DNA of 64,000 nucleotides from Gloeomargarita lithophora Alchichica-D10 (GCF_001870225.1 NZ_CP017675.1:1415699-1479698); one strand, 5' to 3'; numbered from the stretch's first letter, positions 34,799 through 44,142 are shown. The notes: generated by a model not told the origin, from the letters alone. Numbers and translations are program-made.

Positions 34799-36395
34799 GT
34801 TCCCCAGTCGTGGGGTAGGCACGGCGATCCAGTTGCACTTGCAGGTTGAGTAACGGGTCGGTACCGGGAGCCAGGAGAAATTCCACCGCCGCCAGGTTCG
34901 GCCAGTGGCGGATATGACCCAAAACCCCAATAATCGCCTGGGTATAGGGGTGTTCCGCTTGCCGATACCAATCCGGGGGGGCTAATTCTGGCTGGTCAAA
35001 CCCCAAATGGACAATCAATTCCGCCTGGTCAAATACCGCCCGTGCCACCGGACGGGTGACTTCCCGCAGGTGTAGGTCATAGGCGGTTGACAGATGACGC
35101 AATTTTTCCAGGTAGGTGTAGCGTGCCGCCGGGGTGGGGGGGGTCTGCCAATGCAACCCCAGGGTAATGAGGTAGGTTTGTAATAACAAATGCCCCAACT
35201 TATCCGCCTTAGTCGCCAAATAATCCAGGTTGTAATGGGTCACCTCCACCATCAGCGGCACCCGCTCCACCACGGTCAGGCCATAGCCCCGCAGTCCCGC
35301 AATTTTGCGAGGATTGTTGGTAATCAGGCGAATCTGGTTCACCCCCAAATCGTGGAGCATTTGCGCCCCCACCCCATAGTTCCGCAAATCCGCCGGAAAG
35401 CCCAATTTTTCATTGGCTTCCACCGTATCCAACCCCTGATCCTGAAGGGTGTAGGCTTTGAGCTTGTTAATGAGGCCAATCCCCCGCCCCTCCTGGCGCA
35501 GGTACACCACCACCCCCTGACCGGCGTGTTCAATCATTTTCAGTGCCGATTGCAACTGCCGCCGACAATCACACCGCAGAGAACCCAGCGCATCCCCGGT
35601 CAAACATTCCGAATGCACCCGCACCAACACCGGCTGGTGAGCAAATTCCCTGGGGTCACCTTTGACCACCGCCACGTGCTCCGACCCATCCCGCTGGTTG
35701 CGATAGCCATAAATTTGGAACTGGCCGAACTCGCTGGGCAAATCCGCCACCGTCTGCCGTTGGACAAACCGCTCATGGTGCAAACGATATTGGATCAAAT
35801 CCGCAATGCTAATAATTAGTAAATGGTGTTTTTGGGCATAGCTAAACAGATCAGGCAAACGCGCCATCGAGCCATCCGGGTTTTGAATTTCACAAATCAC
35901 CCCCGCCGGGTACAAACCCGCCAACCGCGCCAAATCCACCGCGGCCTCCGTGTGCCCCGCCCGCTCCAACACCCCCCCCGCCTTCGCCCGAATGGGAAAC
36001 ACGTGCCCCGGTCGCCGCAAATCCTCCGGGCGGGTCTGGGAATCTAATACCGCCTGAATCGTTTTCGCCCGGTCTTCGGCGGAAATTCCCGTCGTTACCC
36101 CCAATTCTGGAGATGCGTCAATGCTGACTGTAAACGCCGTTTGATTGCTGTCGGTATTATTGCTCACCATCAAGGGTAAATTCAATTCATCCAACCGTGC
36201 CCCCGTCAAGGCCAGACAAATCAACCCCCGCGCCTCCACCGCCATAAAATTGACCATGCTGGGGGTGGCAAACTGGGCGGCGCAGATTAAATCCCCTTCA
36301 TTTTCCCGCTGTTCGTCATCTACCACCACAATGGCTTTGCCCGCCCGCAGAGCCGCTAATGCTTCCGTAATTTTGGCAAACCCACCCTCGGACAC
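34761..36395 (-). CDS. ribBA: Bifunctional DHBP synthase / GTP cyclohydrolase II with C-terminal extension
   Basis: 544 residues with a GTG start at 36395. The DHBP synthase domain (about 1-205; [35 protein letters not shown]) makes dihydroxybutanone phosphate from ribulose-5-P, and the GTP cyclohydrolase II domain (about 210-400; [14 protein letters not shown] zinc ligands, [21 protein letters not shown]) makes the pyrimidine precursor. Residues about 405-544 are an extra domain seen in longer cyanobacterial RibBA proteins; its function is unknown. Riboflavin biosynthesis. Downstream of nblA by 117 bases on the same strand; no FMN riboswitch was recognised. Confidence 0.95.
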   Translation of the reverse strand: MSEGGFAKITEALAALRAGKAIVVVDDEQRENEGDLICAAQFATPSMVNFMAVEARGLICLALTGARLDELNLPLMVSNNTDSNQTAFTVSIDASPELGVTTGISAEDRAKTIQAVLDSQTRPEDLRRPGHVFPIRAKAGGVLERAGHTEAAVDLARLAGLYPAGVICEIQNPDGSMARLPDLFSYAQKHHLLIISIADLIQYRLHHERFVQRQTVADLPSEFGQFQIYGYRNQRDGSEHVAVVKGDPREFAHQPVLVRVHSECLTGDALGSLRCDCRRQLQSALKMIEHAGQGVVVYLRQEGRGIGLINKLKAYTLQDQGLDTVEANEKLGFPADLRNYGVGAQMLHDLGVNQIRLITNNPRKIAGLRGYGLTVVERVPLMVEVTHYNLDYLATKADKLGHLLLQTYLITLGLHWQTPPTPAARYTYLEKLRHLSTAYDLHLREVTRPVARAVFDQAELIVHLGFDQPELAPPDWYRQAEHPYTQAIIGVLGHIRHWPNLAAVEFLLAPGTDPLLNLQVQLDRRAYPTTGELTTQVIYRWAFE

Positions 36396-36511
36396 GCATC
36401 TAACAAGAACCCAATATGTTCAATTGTAAACATTCTGAGATAGGTTCCGCCGACTCCCAGCCCCATTCCCCACCCCGGGGAACCCGACAGGAAACCGCGG
36501 CCTACCCGTGC

Positions 36512-36700
36512 CTAAACCCCCGGCTCTAACCCCCACTGAAACTTGAGAAAATGTTGGTACATCTTCTCCTTGAGCAACATCTGATGGTAGAGCTTGACCA
36601 GAAACTCCTGGGCTTGCTCCCGACTCATCTGCTGGACTTGGGTTTCAAACGAGCGCAGGCTGAACTGTTGCTCCAGGGACAACTCAATGGGCCGATCCAT
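36512..36700 (-). CDS. nblA: NblA phycobilisome degradation protein
   Basis: 62 residues from ATG 36700. NblA binds phycobilisomes and recruits Clp protease to degrade them under nitrogen or sulfur starvation. The family pattern is clear: ELSLEQQFSLRSFETQVQQMSREQAQEFLVKLYHQMLLKEKMYQHFLKFQWG covers residues 6-57, with conserved Leu, Gln and the LYxxM...Y..LK..WG block. The start is fixed by the strong AGGAGG ribosome site, with a hairpin just upstream. The frame upstream to 36751 is not conserved. It lies 163 bases downstream of pdxH and 116 upstream of ribBA. Confidence 0.96.
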   Translation of the reverse strand: MDRPIELSLEQQFSLRSFETQVQQMSREQAQEFLVKLYHQMLLKEKMYQHFLKFQWGLEPGV

Positions 36701-36705
36701 ACGCA

Positions 36706-36731
36706 CCTCCTCCGGGTAAGAAATACCCCGG
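36706..36731 (-). promoter_or_regulatory. nblA leader hairpin adjoining the ribosome binding site
   Basis: On the minus strand CCGGG-10 nt-CCCGG (36731 to 36712) is followed directly by AGGAGG (36711-36706) and ATG at 36700. The 5-bp GC hairpin ends two bases before the Shine-Dalgarno. It could modulate translation; this is an inference from position. Confidence 0.4.
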
Positions 36732-36863
36732 TTACTAATTATGACGCTCAATTAAGAAATATAAACAATTTCTTGACAGCGTGCCAGGTGAGGAGTCCGA
36801 AACCGGGTTAGATGTTTATTACCAGTACCACAGGGGGAGTACTGTTCACGGCAAACCATTTGG

Positions 36864-37502
36864 TTAGGGAGCGAGACGGGCTTGGAGCCAATGGCCGTCG
36901 GGGTGGCGGGTGTAGGCAATGCGGTCGTGGAGGCGGGAGGGGCGACCCTGCCAAAATTCGATGCTGTCCGGGGCAAGGCAATAACCTCCCCAGTGGGGCG
37001 GGCGGGGAATTTCCCGGTTGCTGTACTCCCGTTCCAGTTGGGCAAACCGTTCCTCCAGCAGTTCCCGGTGGGGAATTTCCTGACTTTGGGGGGAAGCCCA
37101 GGCGCCCAGTTGACTGTTGCGGGGACGTTGCCGGAAATAGGCATCCGATAGTTCTGTGGGCAAAGGCGTAACTTCACCCCGGAAGCGCACCTGCCGTTCT
37201 AAGGGTTCCCACCAAAACACCAGGGCGGCCTGGGGATGGTGTGCCAGTTCTTGACCCTTGGTGCTGGTCATATTGGTAAAAAACCGTATCCCTTGGGCAT
37301 CAAAACCCTTCATCAGGACAATGCGGGCCGCGGGATAACCTTGGGCATCCACCGTCGCCAGGGTCATGGCATTGGGTTCGCGAATGGGGGCGGTGCAGGC
37401 ATCGGTAAACCATTGCTGGAACTGTACCCAGGGGTCGGGGTCAGCCGTTACCAGCACATTTTGGGTGTAATTTAGCCGCAGGTCGGCCACATCTCGGTTC
37501 AT
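36864..37502 (-). CDS. pdxH: Pyridoxamine 5'-phosphate oxidase
   Basis: 212 residues; oxidises PNP and PMP to PLP with FMN. Conserved features: NAMTLATVDAQGYPAARIVLMKGFDAQGIRFFTNMTSTKGQEL (about 40-83), AALVFWWEPLERQVRFRGEV, SDAYFRQRPRNSQLGAWAS (about 121-139) and the C-terminal WGGYCLAPDSIEFWQGRPSRLHDRIAYTR with the PdxH signature. An ATG start at 37502 gives the usual length. An inverted repeat (CAGTAC-N10-GTACTG, 36823-36844) just past the stop may be a terminator or processing site. Confidence 0.95.
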   Translation of the reverse strand: MNRDVADLRLNYTQNVLVTADPDPWVQFQQWFTDACTAPIREPNAMTLATVDAQGYPAARIVLMKGFDAQGIRFFTNMTSTKGQELAHHPQAALVFWWEPLERQVRFRGEVTPLPTELSDAYFRQRPRNSQLGAWASPQSQEIPHRELLEERFAQLEREYSNREIPRPPHWGGYCLAPDSIEFWQGRPSRLHDRIAYTRHPDGHWLQARLAP

Positions 37503-37544
37503 AGGGATAGGATTGGCTAAAACGGCATTGTTTGCTATAAAGTC

Positions 37545-38315
37545 CTACGGGAATTGGTCAGGATCAATACCTAATTCTTGCAATTTTTGAGCTAATTGTG
37601 CCGCCCGTTGTTCCGCCAGGTCTGCCCTTTGGTGTGCGATCCGGGCTGACTGTTCCGCTAAATTCGCCCGTTGGTGCGCCTGTTGCGCTTCTTGTTCTGC
37701 GTGTTGGGCTAATTCCTGTGTCGTGGGGAGCACCTGCCCATCGGGATTTGCCCAGCGTAGCCAAGTGGTATTTACCCCCCGATAATCCCCCGGCCATTGT
37801 CGTAAAACCAACCCCGTGCAGGGACTTGCTAAATAACCATCACAATTCACTGGAATGGGTTGATATTCCCTATGATTTAACACAAATCCCGCCCAATCCT
37901 CCGGGTTAAATGGGTCATACCAATAGTATTCGGATACCCGCATTTGATTTTGGTAAATTTGTTTTTTGATCCCTTTATCCAAGTCCATGGTACTTTCTGA
38001 TAAAAGTTCAATCACAATATCTGGGGCTTTTCCTTCTTCCCACACCACCCAACTTTTGCGTTCTTTTTTGGGCACATCCAACACCACAAATACATCCGGC
38101 CTCCGGAAGTCCTGATTGCGTACCTGTTCTAAACTAAAATAAATAAACATATTGCCGCTCACATAGCCATCTTCCCGCTGGTCAAGCCATGTAGTCAACC
38201 CATCAATGAGCAAATCCATTTGCATTTTGTGGCGTTGGGTTTCCATCGGAATGCCATCATCAAAAGGCAAATCATCTTGGGTGGGAATATTCCAGGCGGG
38301 GGTGATGGAAATCAT
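37545..38315 (-). CDS. Uma2 family putative endonuclease
   Basis: 256 residues. Family blocks: RRPDVFVVLDVPKKERKSWVVWEEGKAPDIVIELLSESTMDLD (about 73-115) contains the PD...ExLS motif of the fold; YYWYDP (about 131-136) follows. The C-terminus is a long coiled coil (EQEAQQAHQRANLAEQSARIAHQRADLAEQRAAQLAQKL), with a 14-residue period repeated about three times (HQRA..AEQ.A.). The function of Uma2 proteins is unresolved. Second of three in the window. Confidence 0.9.
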   Translation of the reverse strand: MISITPAWNIPTQDDLPFDDGIPMETQRHKMQMDLLIDGLTTWLDQREDGYVSGNMFIYFSLEQVRNQDFRRPDVFVVLDVPKKERKSWVVWEEGKAPDIVIELLSESTMDLDKGIKKQIYQNQMRVSEYYWYDPFNPEDWAGFVLNHREYQPIPVNCDGYLASPCTGLVLRQWPGDYRGVNTTWLRWANPDGQVLPTTQELAQHAEQEAQQAHQRANLAEQSARIAHQRADLAEQRAAQLAQKLQELGIDPDQFP

Positions 38316-38712
38316 GGTGCTGGTGAAAAATATATTTATTTCCTACCAAAATTATAACATTGGCAAACGGATACCCCTATTTATTTGCACCAGTAGAAAG
38401 TTATTTCGCTGGCATAACAGTATTACCAAGAACCACATCCGGGGGCGGTGCCCCTGCGACCTATTTTTAGAAGTGTCCTAAAGTATCTTAGGCATGGGAG
38501 TACGAAGATTTCGGAGAACCAGAGACGGGTCTGCCCCCCTGCGACCTATTTTTAGAGATTTTGTAGCATTAAGCCACTTTATCGGCTACTAACCAGCCAT
38601 GTTGCACTAGGCGGATTGCGAACATTAAGCTGACCGGCGGTGAATGGGGGTGGAGTATGTTAGGATGTGGCTGAATATCGGTGGATCTGGCGTTTTGAGG
38701 AGTGTAAGACCG
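38316..38712. other. 397-base intergenic region containing two repeat copies
   Basis: Between the divergent Uma2 and oxidoreductase genes. It contains repeat copy J at 38369-38478, a second partial copy at 38500-38560 and about 150 bases without recognisable features before the oxidoreductase start. I see no credible gene. Confidence 0.75.
38369..38478 (-). repeat. Dispersed MITE-like repeat, copy J (110 bp)
   Basis: 110 bases, with ends GGATACCCCTA and TAGAAGTGTCC. Interior: ATTTATTTGCACCAGTAGAAAGTTATTTCGCTGG, AAGAACCACATCCGGGGG, CGGTGCCCCTGCGACCTATTTTT. Flanks AAAC and TAAA do not match, so the target duplication may have decayed. A partial copy with the same core (GAGAACCAG ... GCCCCCCTGCGACCTATTTTTAGAG) follows at 38500-38560. 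Confidence 0.8.
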
Positions 38713-39753
38713 ATGCCATCCTTCCCCAATTCTGGTGTCAACGCCATTCGCCCGATTCAAGTTGGGGTCATTGGGGTGGGCAATATGGGTCAGCACCATG
38801 TGCGGGTGTTGAGTTTTCTCAAGGATGTGCAGTTGGTGGGCGTGGCCGATGTCAATGTAGAGCGGGGTTTAGAACTCGCCAGCAAGTATCGCATCCGTTT
38901 TTTTGAAGATTACCGGGAATTGTTGCCCCACGTGGATGCCGTATGTGTGGCGGTGCCCACCCGTTTGCACTACGAAGTGGGCATGGCCTGTATGCACCAG
39001 GGGGTGCATATTTTGATGGAGAAACCCATCGCCGCCAGCATTGGGGAAGCGGAATTATTGGTAAACGCCGCCGCCGAGTCCGATTGCATCCTCCAGGTGG
39101 GGCATATTGAGCGGTTTAATCCGGCCTTTTTAGAACTGCAAAAAGTGCTACAGCAGGAAGAAATTTTAGCATTAGAAGCCCATCGCCTCAGCCCCTATTC
39201 CCAACGGGCGAATGATGTTTCTGTGGTCTTGGATTTGATGATCCATGATATTGATTTATTGCTCGAATTAACGGCGGTTCCGGTAGTAAAACTCACCGCC
39301 AGTGGCACCCACGCTTCCGGTTCTGGTTATCTGGATTATGTCACGGCAACGTTGAATTTTGCCAATGGAGCGATTGCTTCGTTGACCGCCAGCAAAGTCA
39401 CCCATCGCAAGGTACGGCGGTTGACGATTCATGGCAAAAATTCCCTCACGGAAGCGGATTTTTTGAATAATGAAATTCTGATTCATCGCCACACCCCCGG
39501 CCAAAAAACCGGCCAGGTTCTCTACCGCCAGGATGAATTGGTGGAGCGGGTTTATACCAGCAATATCGAGCCATTACACGCCGAACTCGAACATTTTGTG
39601 AATTGTGTGCGGGGCGGTAATCAACCCTCCGTGGGCGGGGAACAGGCGTTAAAAGCCCTGCGTTTGGCGACCCGCATTGAGCAAATTGCTTTAGACAGTC
39701 AGGCGTGGCACGACAATTTTGTGGAGTTGGAAAAGTCCCTGGTTTTACCCTAG
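38713..39753 (+). CDS. Gfo/Idh/MocA family NAD(P)-dependent oxidoreductase
   Basis: 346 residues from ATG 38713. The Rossmann fold GVIGVGNMGQHHVRVLSFLKD (about 19-39), then VPTRLHYEVGMACMHQGVHILMEKPIA (EKP motif near 103-105) and the conserved GHIERFNPAF (about 134-143) identify the family. The EKP/HxERFNP version resembles UDP-N-acetylglucosamine or sugar-linked dehydrogenases such as WlbA-like proteins, but the substrate cannot be assigned. A longer frame from 38644 is unlikely; the ATG at 38713 gives a proper Rossmann distance. Confidence 0.88.
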   Translation: MPSFPNSGVNAIRPIQVGVIGVGNMGQHHVRVLSFLKDVQLVGVADVNVERGLELASKYRIRFFEDYRELLPHVDAVCVAVPTRLHYEVGMACMHQGVHILMEKPIAASIGEAELLVNAAAESDCILQVGHIERFNPAFLELQKVLQQEEILALEAHRLSPYSQRANDVSVVLDLMIHDIDLLLELTAVPVVKLTASGTHASGSGYLDYVTATLNFANGAIASLTASKVTHRKVRRLTIHGKNSLTEADFLNNEILIHRHTPGQKTGQVLYRQDELVERVYTSNIEPLHAELEHFVNCVRGGNQPSVGGEQALKALRLATRIEQIALDSQAWHDNFVELEKSLVLP

Positions 39754-39761
39754 ACCGTATC

Positions 39762-40838
39762 CTAAACCACCACCTGTTCGCGCACCGGTTGCACTTCCGG
39801 GGGGCGGGGCGGGGGCTGACGCAGATTATCCGCCACACTTTTGATGGAACCGGCCACGGGCACGGCGATCAATAACCCCAACAAACCCGCTAATTTCGCC
39901 CCCAAAAGCAGGGATAAAACAATCCAGACCGGGTTCAACCCAACCACATTGCCCAGGATGCGGGGGGCGACCAAATGCTCATTCATTTGCCCCAAAACAA
40001 AGGCGGTGGCGAACACCTTTAACCCTAACCACACATTTTGCAACGTGATCAATAAACTAATCACCAGAATTCCCACCGCCCCACCAAAGGGTACTAAACT
40101 GGCCACGCCAATAATCAAACCAAACAATAACGCTAAGGGCACCTGCAACAACACAAACGCCAGGGTCATTACCGTCCCCAAAATCACTGCAATCGTCGCT
40201 TGTCCCAGAAAATAATTATAAAAATTGCGGTGCAAGGATTGGCGAATCAGGGTGCCCAACCGGGCGGGAAACCAGGAAAACAAACCCGCCCACAACCGTT
40301 CCCCAAATAAAACCAAATACAAAGTTAAGACCAACGTTACCAACAAATCCACCACCCAACTCACCGTATCCACCGCCAAACCCAACACCTGGGTAGTCAG
40401 GGTTTTCAACTGCCGGGATACCCCCGTAGTCAATTGTTCTGCCAGCCCGCTCAAATCCAAATTTACCCGATGCGCCTGCGCCCAGGTTTCCAGGGCTTCC
40501 ACCTGCGCCGTCCCCGAAGCCAGCCAGTTGGGGAGCCGCACCACCAGTTCATTCACCTGCTTGAGGATCACCGGCACCAGGGTAATCCCGGCCACGGTCA
40601 CCCCGCTCAAGGCCACCAGCAACACCCCCAACACCGCCCAGGAGCGGCGAATCCCCCAGGATTGGAGCAATTTAATCGGATAGTCTAAAAGAAAGGACAA
40701 CACCGTGGCAATCACCAGGATATTCACCAAGGGTTGCAGATAATTCACCGCCGTCAACAACAGCCAGCCGTTCAACACCACCAGGGGCAAGGCCAACGCC
40801 CAGGTCAACCAGGGGGCAATTTGTCCCGCTACGCGCAT
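39762..40838 (-). CDS. AI-2E family (PerM/YdiK-like) transporter
   Basis: 358 residues from ATG 40838; a longer frame to 41051 adds a glycine/proline-rich tail that is not membrane-like. About eight transmembrane helices, with the family blocks LVVLNGWLLLTAVNYLQPLVNILVIATVLSFLLDYPI (about 17-53), a soluble central region (NLDLSGLAEQLTTGVSRQL) and the C-terminal GQMNEHLVAPRILGNVVGLNPVWIVLSLLLGAKL (about 286-319). Function in cyanobacteria is unknown despite the family name. Overlaps the Dus gene by 10 bases, so co-transcribed with it. Confidence 0.9.
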   Translation of the reverse strand: MRVAGQIAPWLTWALALPLVVLNGWLLLTAVNYLQPLVNILVIATVLSFLLDYPIKLLQSWGIRRSWAVLGVLLVALSGVTVAGITLVPVILKQVNELVVRLPNWLASGTAQVEALETWAQAHRVNLDLSGLAEQLTTGVSRQLKTLTTQVLGLAVDTVSWVVDLLVTLVLTLYLVLFGERLWAGLFSWFPARLGTLIRQSLHRNFYNYFLGQATIAVILGTVMTLAFVLLQVPLALLFGLIIGVASLVPFGGAVGILVISLLITLQNVWLGLKVFATAFVLGQMNEHLVAPRILGNVVGLNPVWIVLSLLLGAKLAGLLGLLIAVPVAGSIKSVADNLRQPPPRPPEVQPVREQVVV

Positions 40839-41875
40839 GATGGCCACTCCTGCGGCACATAGGCTAAGCGTTCTAACGCCCCGTCCAATAGGGCTAACCC
40901 CTCCGCCAAAGTTTGAAATTGCGCCACCGCCTGCCGCAACTGCGCCGCCCCCGCAAATTCCCGGGCGTACCAGGCCAAATGCTTGCGGGCTTGGCGTAAC
41001 CCCGATTCTCCCTTGTACTCCCACAGGGCTAACAAATGCTCCCGGGCGCACTGCAACCGTTGGGCGGGGGTGGGCGGGGCTAACACCTCCCCCGTGCGGA
41101 AAAAGTGGTCAATTTCCCCCACCAAAAAGGGATAGCCCAGGGTGCCCCGGGAACACATCACCCCATCGGCACCAGTTAATTCCAGACAATCCAGGGCGGC
41201 CTGCACCGAAAAAATATCCCCATTGGCAATCACCGGAATCCGCACCGCCCCTTTCACCCGGCGAATCCATTCCCAGCGGGCAGAACCCTGATAGCCCTGC
41301 GCCCGGGTGCGGCCATGCACCGTGAGCAACTGCGCCCCCGCCTGCTCCATGCGTTGGGCAAATTCCAAAATGTTAATCTCCTGGTCGTTCCAGCCCAAGC
41401 GGGTTTTCACCGTCACCGGCACGGGCACCGCCCGCACCACCGAGCGGACAATCGCTGCCGCCAGTTCCGGTTGCCGCAGTAGGGACGACCCGCCCCCGTT
41501 TTTGGTGATTTTATTCACCGGACAACCCATATTAATATCCACCAAATCCGCCCCCTCCCCCACCGCCCGCACCGCCGCCTCCGCCAAAAAATCCGGGCGA
41601 CAGTCAAACAACTGAATCCCCACCGGACGCTCCCCGGGGTCAAGCTCCATCAGGCGGGGCAGTTGGCGCATATAGTGCAAGCCCGTGGCACTCACCATTT
41701 CCGTATAGAGCAGGGAATGGGGGGCAAACCGGCGCACCAACCGGCGAAAGACCAAATCCGTTACCCCCGACAGGGGCGATTGCAATACCCGGCTCTGCAC
41801 CACCAAAGAGCCAATGCGGAGGGGTGCGCTCATCCGAGCAGGCAAAGCCATCTTCAGGCCGGACATAGGCATCAT
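40829..41875 (-). CDS. dus: tRNA-dihydrouridine synthase
   Basis: About 348 residues from 41875; internal in-frame Met codons (41833 gives MSAPLRIGSL) may be the true start. TIM-barrel FMN enzyme reducing uridines in tRNA D loops. Motifs: QSPLSGVTDLVFRRLVRRF (about 32-50), DINMGCPVNKITKNGGGSSLL (about 113-133) with the catalytic Cys, VTVKTRLGW and HGRTRAQGYQG (about 184-194), IPVIANGDI and MCSRGTLGYPFL. The pattern is closer to DusB than to DusA. Overlaps the AI-2E gene. Confidence 0.93.
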   Translation of the reverse strand: MMPMSGLKMALPARMSAPLRIGSLVVQSRVLQSPLSGVTDLVFRRLVRRFAPHSLLYTEMVSATGLHYMRQLPRLMELDPGERPVGIQLFDCRPDFLAEAAVRAVGEGADLVDINMGCPVNKITKNGGGSSLLRQPELAAAIVRSVVRAVPVPVTVKTRLGWNDQEINILEFAQRMEQAGAQLLTVHGRTRAQGYQGSARWEWIRRVKGAVRIPVIANGDIFSVQAALDCLELTGADGVMCSRGTLGYPFLVGEIDHFFRTGEVLAPPTPAQRLQCAREHLLALWEYKGESGLRQARKHLAWYAREFAGAAQLRQAVAQFQTLAEGLALLDGALERLAYVPQEWPSCA

Positions 41876-41971
41876 TCCATAACTTTTACCATTATATTAA
41901 GAAAACTTGCGGGGGAATCATGATAGGAATTCCCATGACAGTTCCCAGCAGTGTCTCAGCAAAGCGAATTT

Positions 41972-43072
41972 CTAAGCAAAGCCAATTTTCAGCAAGCACA
42001 GGTCATCCGGCCAACCCTCAGGGGAACGGGGAATTTTGGACACGAGGGTTTGCGGGTCTGCCCCGGTGCTCAGCACTTGACCCAACGCTTCCCGCCCCCA
42101 GAGTTCCCCCTTTTCCCCCACCGGAATTTCGTAGGCACCATCGCTGAACAAATACAACTGCGCCCCGGCGGGCAGTACCGACTCATGGGCTTGGTAGGTT
42201 ACGTCTGGGAACATCCCCACCGCCAACCCCCGCCCCGGCAAAGATACCACCTGGTGTGCCTGCCACAGCACCGCCGCCGGATGCCCCGCACTGGCGTAGG
42301 TTAAACGGCGAGTGCGGCGGTCATAAATCCCATACCAGGCCGTAAAGTACTTGTCCTTATGCTGTTCCATCGGGAAAAACCGGTTCAAAAGTGCCAGCAC
42401 CGCCGCCGGTTGGGTCATATCCGCCACCGAACCGGAGCGCAATAAATTCAACACCGAAATGGACAACAAGGCCGCCCCCACCCCATGCCCCGCCACATCA
42501 ATCACATAAAAAACAAACCGATGCTCATCCAGGTCAAAGTAATCAAAACAATCCCCCCCCAACTCCGTTGAGGGCACAAACACCCACTCGGTAGTAATCT
42601 CCCCCGTCAAGCGTGGGGCAGGCAACAGCGAGCGCACATAGCCTACCGCCTCCGCCAGTTCCGCTTCCAGGCGTTGCTTCTGGTCTTGCAAATCCTGGTT
42701 TAACTGGTACAGGCGCAATCCCGCCCGCACCCGCGCCTGCAATTCACTCGTATCAATGGGTTTGACCAAAAAATCATCCGCCCCGCTGTCCAAGCCATGC
42801 ACCCGGTCGGATACCTGATCCTTAGACGTGAGCAGGATAAAAAACGTCGTCGCCAACGCCGGGGTCTGGCGCAACCGTTGACACACCTCCAACCCGTTCA
42901 GCCCCGGCATCATCCAATCACAAATCACCAGAGCCGGATGCAACTCCTGCGCCAACTGCCAGCCCTGCGCCCCATCAGCGGCCACGGCTACCTCATGCCC
43001 CTGGAGCTTGAGATTGCGTTGCAACACCAAGCGCATGGTGGGGTCGTCATCAATCACGAGAACTTTTGCCAT
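41972..43072 (-). CDS. Response regulator fused to PP2C-type phosphatase (RsbU/RsbP-like)
   Basis: 366 residues. Receiver domain 1-125 with DD9-10, phosphoacceptor Asp52 (VICDWMMPG) and Lys104 (FLVKPID). A short coiled coil (LYQLNQDLQDQKQRLEAELAEAVGYVRSLLP) leads to a PPM phosphatase domain (about 165-366) with GGDCFDYFDLD (Asp pair for metal), VIDVAGHGVGAALLS and LFSDGAYEI. It should dephosphorylate an anti-sigma-factor antagonist. A HATPase gene lies divergently 32 bases away, forming a partner-switching pair. Confidence 0.92.
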   Translation of the reverse strand: MAKVLVIDDDPTMRLVLQRNLKLQGHEVAVAADGAQGWQLAQELHPALVICDWMMPGLNGLEVCQRLRQTPALATTFFILLTSKDQVSDRVHGLDSGADDFLVKPIDTSELQARVRAGLRLYQLNQDLQDQKQRLEAELAEAVGYVRSLLPAPRLTGEITTEWVFVPSTELGGDCFDYFDLDEHRFVFYVIDVAGHGVGAALLSISVLNLLRSGSVADMTQPAAVLALLNRFFPMEQHKDKYFTAWYGIYDRRTRRLTYASAGHPAAVLWQAHQVVSLPGRGLAVGMFPDVTYQAHESVLPAGAQLYLFSDGAYEIPVGEKGELWGREALGQVLSTGADPQTLVSKIPRSPEGWPDDLCLLKIGFA

Positions 43073-43104
43073 ACAATCAAAGATAACGGAATCTTTGGTA
43101 CATC

Positions 43105-43569
43105 TTGCCTCGCCCTCTGGGAACCCCTGTGAATTTTGCCCTGCGTGCCAGCCGTATTGTCGTCAACTCCAACTTGGCCGCCTTGACCCAGGTGCTTGAT
43201 TGGTTTGCCCAGTTCAACGAACCGCCTTTGACCTACGAATTGTGGTGGTTTTGTCAGTTGGTTTTGGACGAGGGGTTTACCAATGCGGTGCGCCACGCCC
43301 ATCGGGATTTGCCCCCTACCACCCCAATTACGGTAGAAGTACAGGTTTTTGCCGAAAGTATTGAAATGCGGATTTGGGATCACGGCCCTGGTTTTGACCT
43401 CAATCGTAAACTAAGTGAATTGACCCAAGCCCCCCAAGACCCGGAGCCGGAGGGGGGAATGGGGTTAGTGTTTTTACAAAAATTTGCCGACGTGGTTGAC
43501 TACCAACGCCAGCAGGAACAAAACTGCTTATTTTTATGTAAATATCTCACCGCCGTTGCCACCGCCTAG
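43105..43569 (+). CDS. RsbW-like anti-sigma serine kinase (HATPase_c_2)
   Basis: 154 residues with a TTG start at 43105; a GTG at 43129 is the alternative. GHKL ATP-binding motifs: N box DEGFTNAVRHAHR (Asn60), G1 DHGPGFD (about 93-99) and G2 GGMGLVF (about 117-123). Such kinases phosphorylate anti-sigma antagonists and may bind a sigma factor. It is divergent from the PP2C-response regulator with only 32 bases between, so the two share a promoter region. The sigma factor or antagonist is not in the window. Confidence 0.88.
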   Translation: MPRPLGTPVNFALRASRIVVNSNLAALTQVLDWFAQFNEPPLTYELWWFCQLVLDEGFTNAVRHAHRDLPPTTPITVEVQVFAESIEMRIWDHGPGFDLNRKLSELTQAPQDPEPEGGMGLVFLQKFADVVDYQRQQEQNCLFLCKYLTAVATA

Positions 43570-43615
43570 TGCTCCGGGTGAAATGACCGCAACCATCCTG
43601 TAATTGTTTAACCCC

Positions 43616-44110
43616 ATGCCCGCCCCTCCTAACCCAAACGACCATACTCGTATCCAAAGGGAAATTCGTGCCGGTCGCCCCTTCTCCCTCGCCGCTGTAA
43701 TTGCCCAGGAGGGGTCAACATTCCTCCAAGGAGAATCCCCAGTTCCCCCACTCATCCAGGCCAGAATAGTTGTGAATTTATATATCAAAAATCAACTGGT
43801 AGATGCCGCCGGAGCCTTAAAAGCCGTCTTACAACAGTGGGTGAATGGGGATGAACAACACCTCAGCAAACACCTCAACCACCCCTTAAATGCCCTAGTT
43901 GAACGATTAGGAACACTCCTCAATAATCCATTCTTATTAACCGAATTGGTGCGGGAGGTGGATTGCGAATGGGGACGTATTTATGGGCAAAAACCCTATT
44001 TTCAAAAACCCGGCCAGCCCCCCCATCCCGATGACCCCTATACCGATGCTTCCGTGCGGGCACAACTGCACCAATTACTCACAGCTATTCAGGCTCAGAA
44101 GTGGGATTAA
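43616..44110 (+). CDS. Hypothetical 164-residue protein
   Basis: I do not recognise this family. ATG 43616 (MPAPPNPNDH) was preferred to TTG 43604. The region IQREIRAGRPFSLAAVIAQEGSTFLQGESPVPPLIQA is followed by a helical part (LVDAAGALKAVLQQWVNGDEQHLSKHLNHPLNALVERLGTLLNNPFLLTELVREVDCEWGRIYG). It has no membrane segment. It overlaps the start of the DUF3326 frame, and it is followed by DUF3326 on the same strand, so they could be one unit. Confidence 0.5.
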   Translation: MPAPPNPNDHTRIQREIRAGRPFSLAAVIAQEGSTFLQGESPVPPLIQARIVVNLYIKNQLVDAAGALKAVLQQWVNGDEQHLSKHLNHPLNALVERLGTLLNNPFLLTELVREVDCEWGRIYGQKPYFQKPGQPPHPDDPYTDASVRAQLHQLLTAIQAQKWD

Positions 44111-44142
44111 TTCCTTCGGGTCAGCCCGCCTCTCAAGCCTGT

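Noticed and set aside
36396..36511. FMN riboswitch upstream of ribBA
   Set aside because: No RFN-element consensus in the 116 bases, which are mostly C/G-rich sequence.
36823..36844. NtcA box upstream of nblA (GTA-N8-TAC)
   Set aside because: The GTA and TAC are 12 bases apart rather than 8, so it does not match the consensus.
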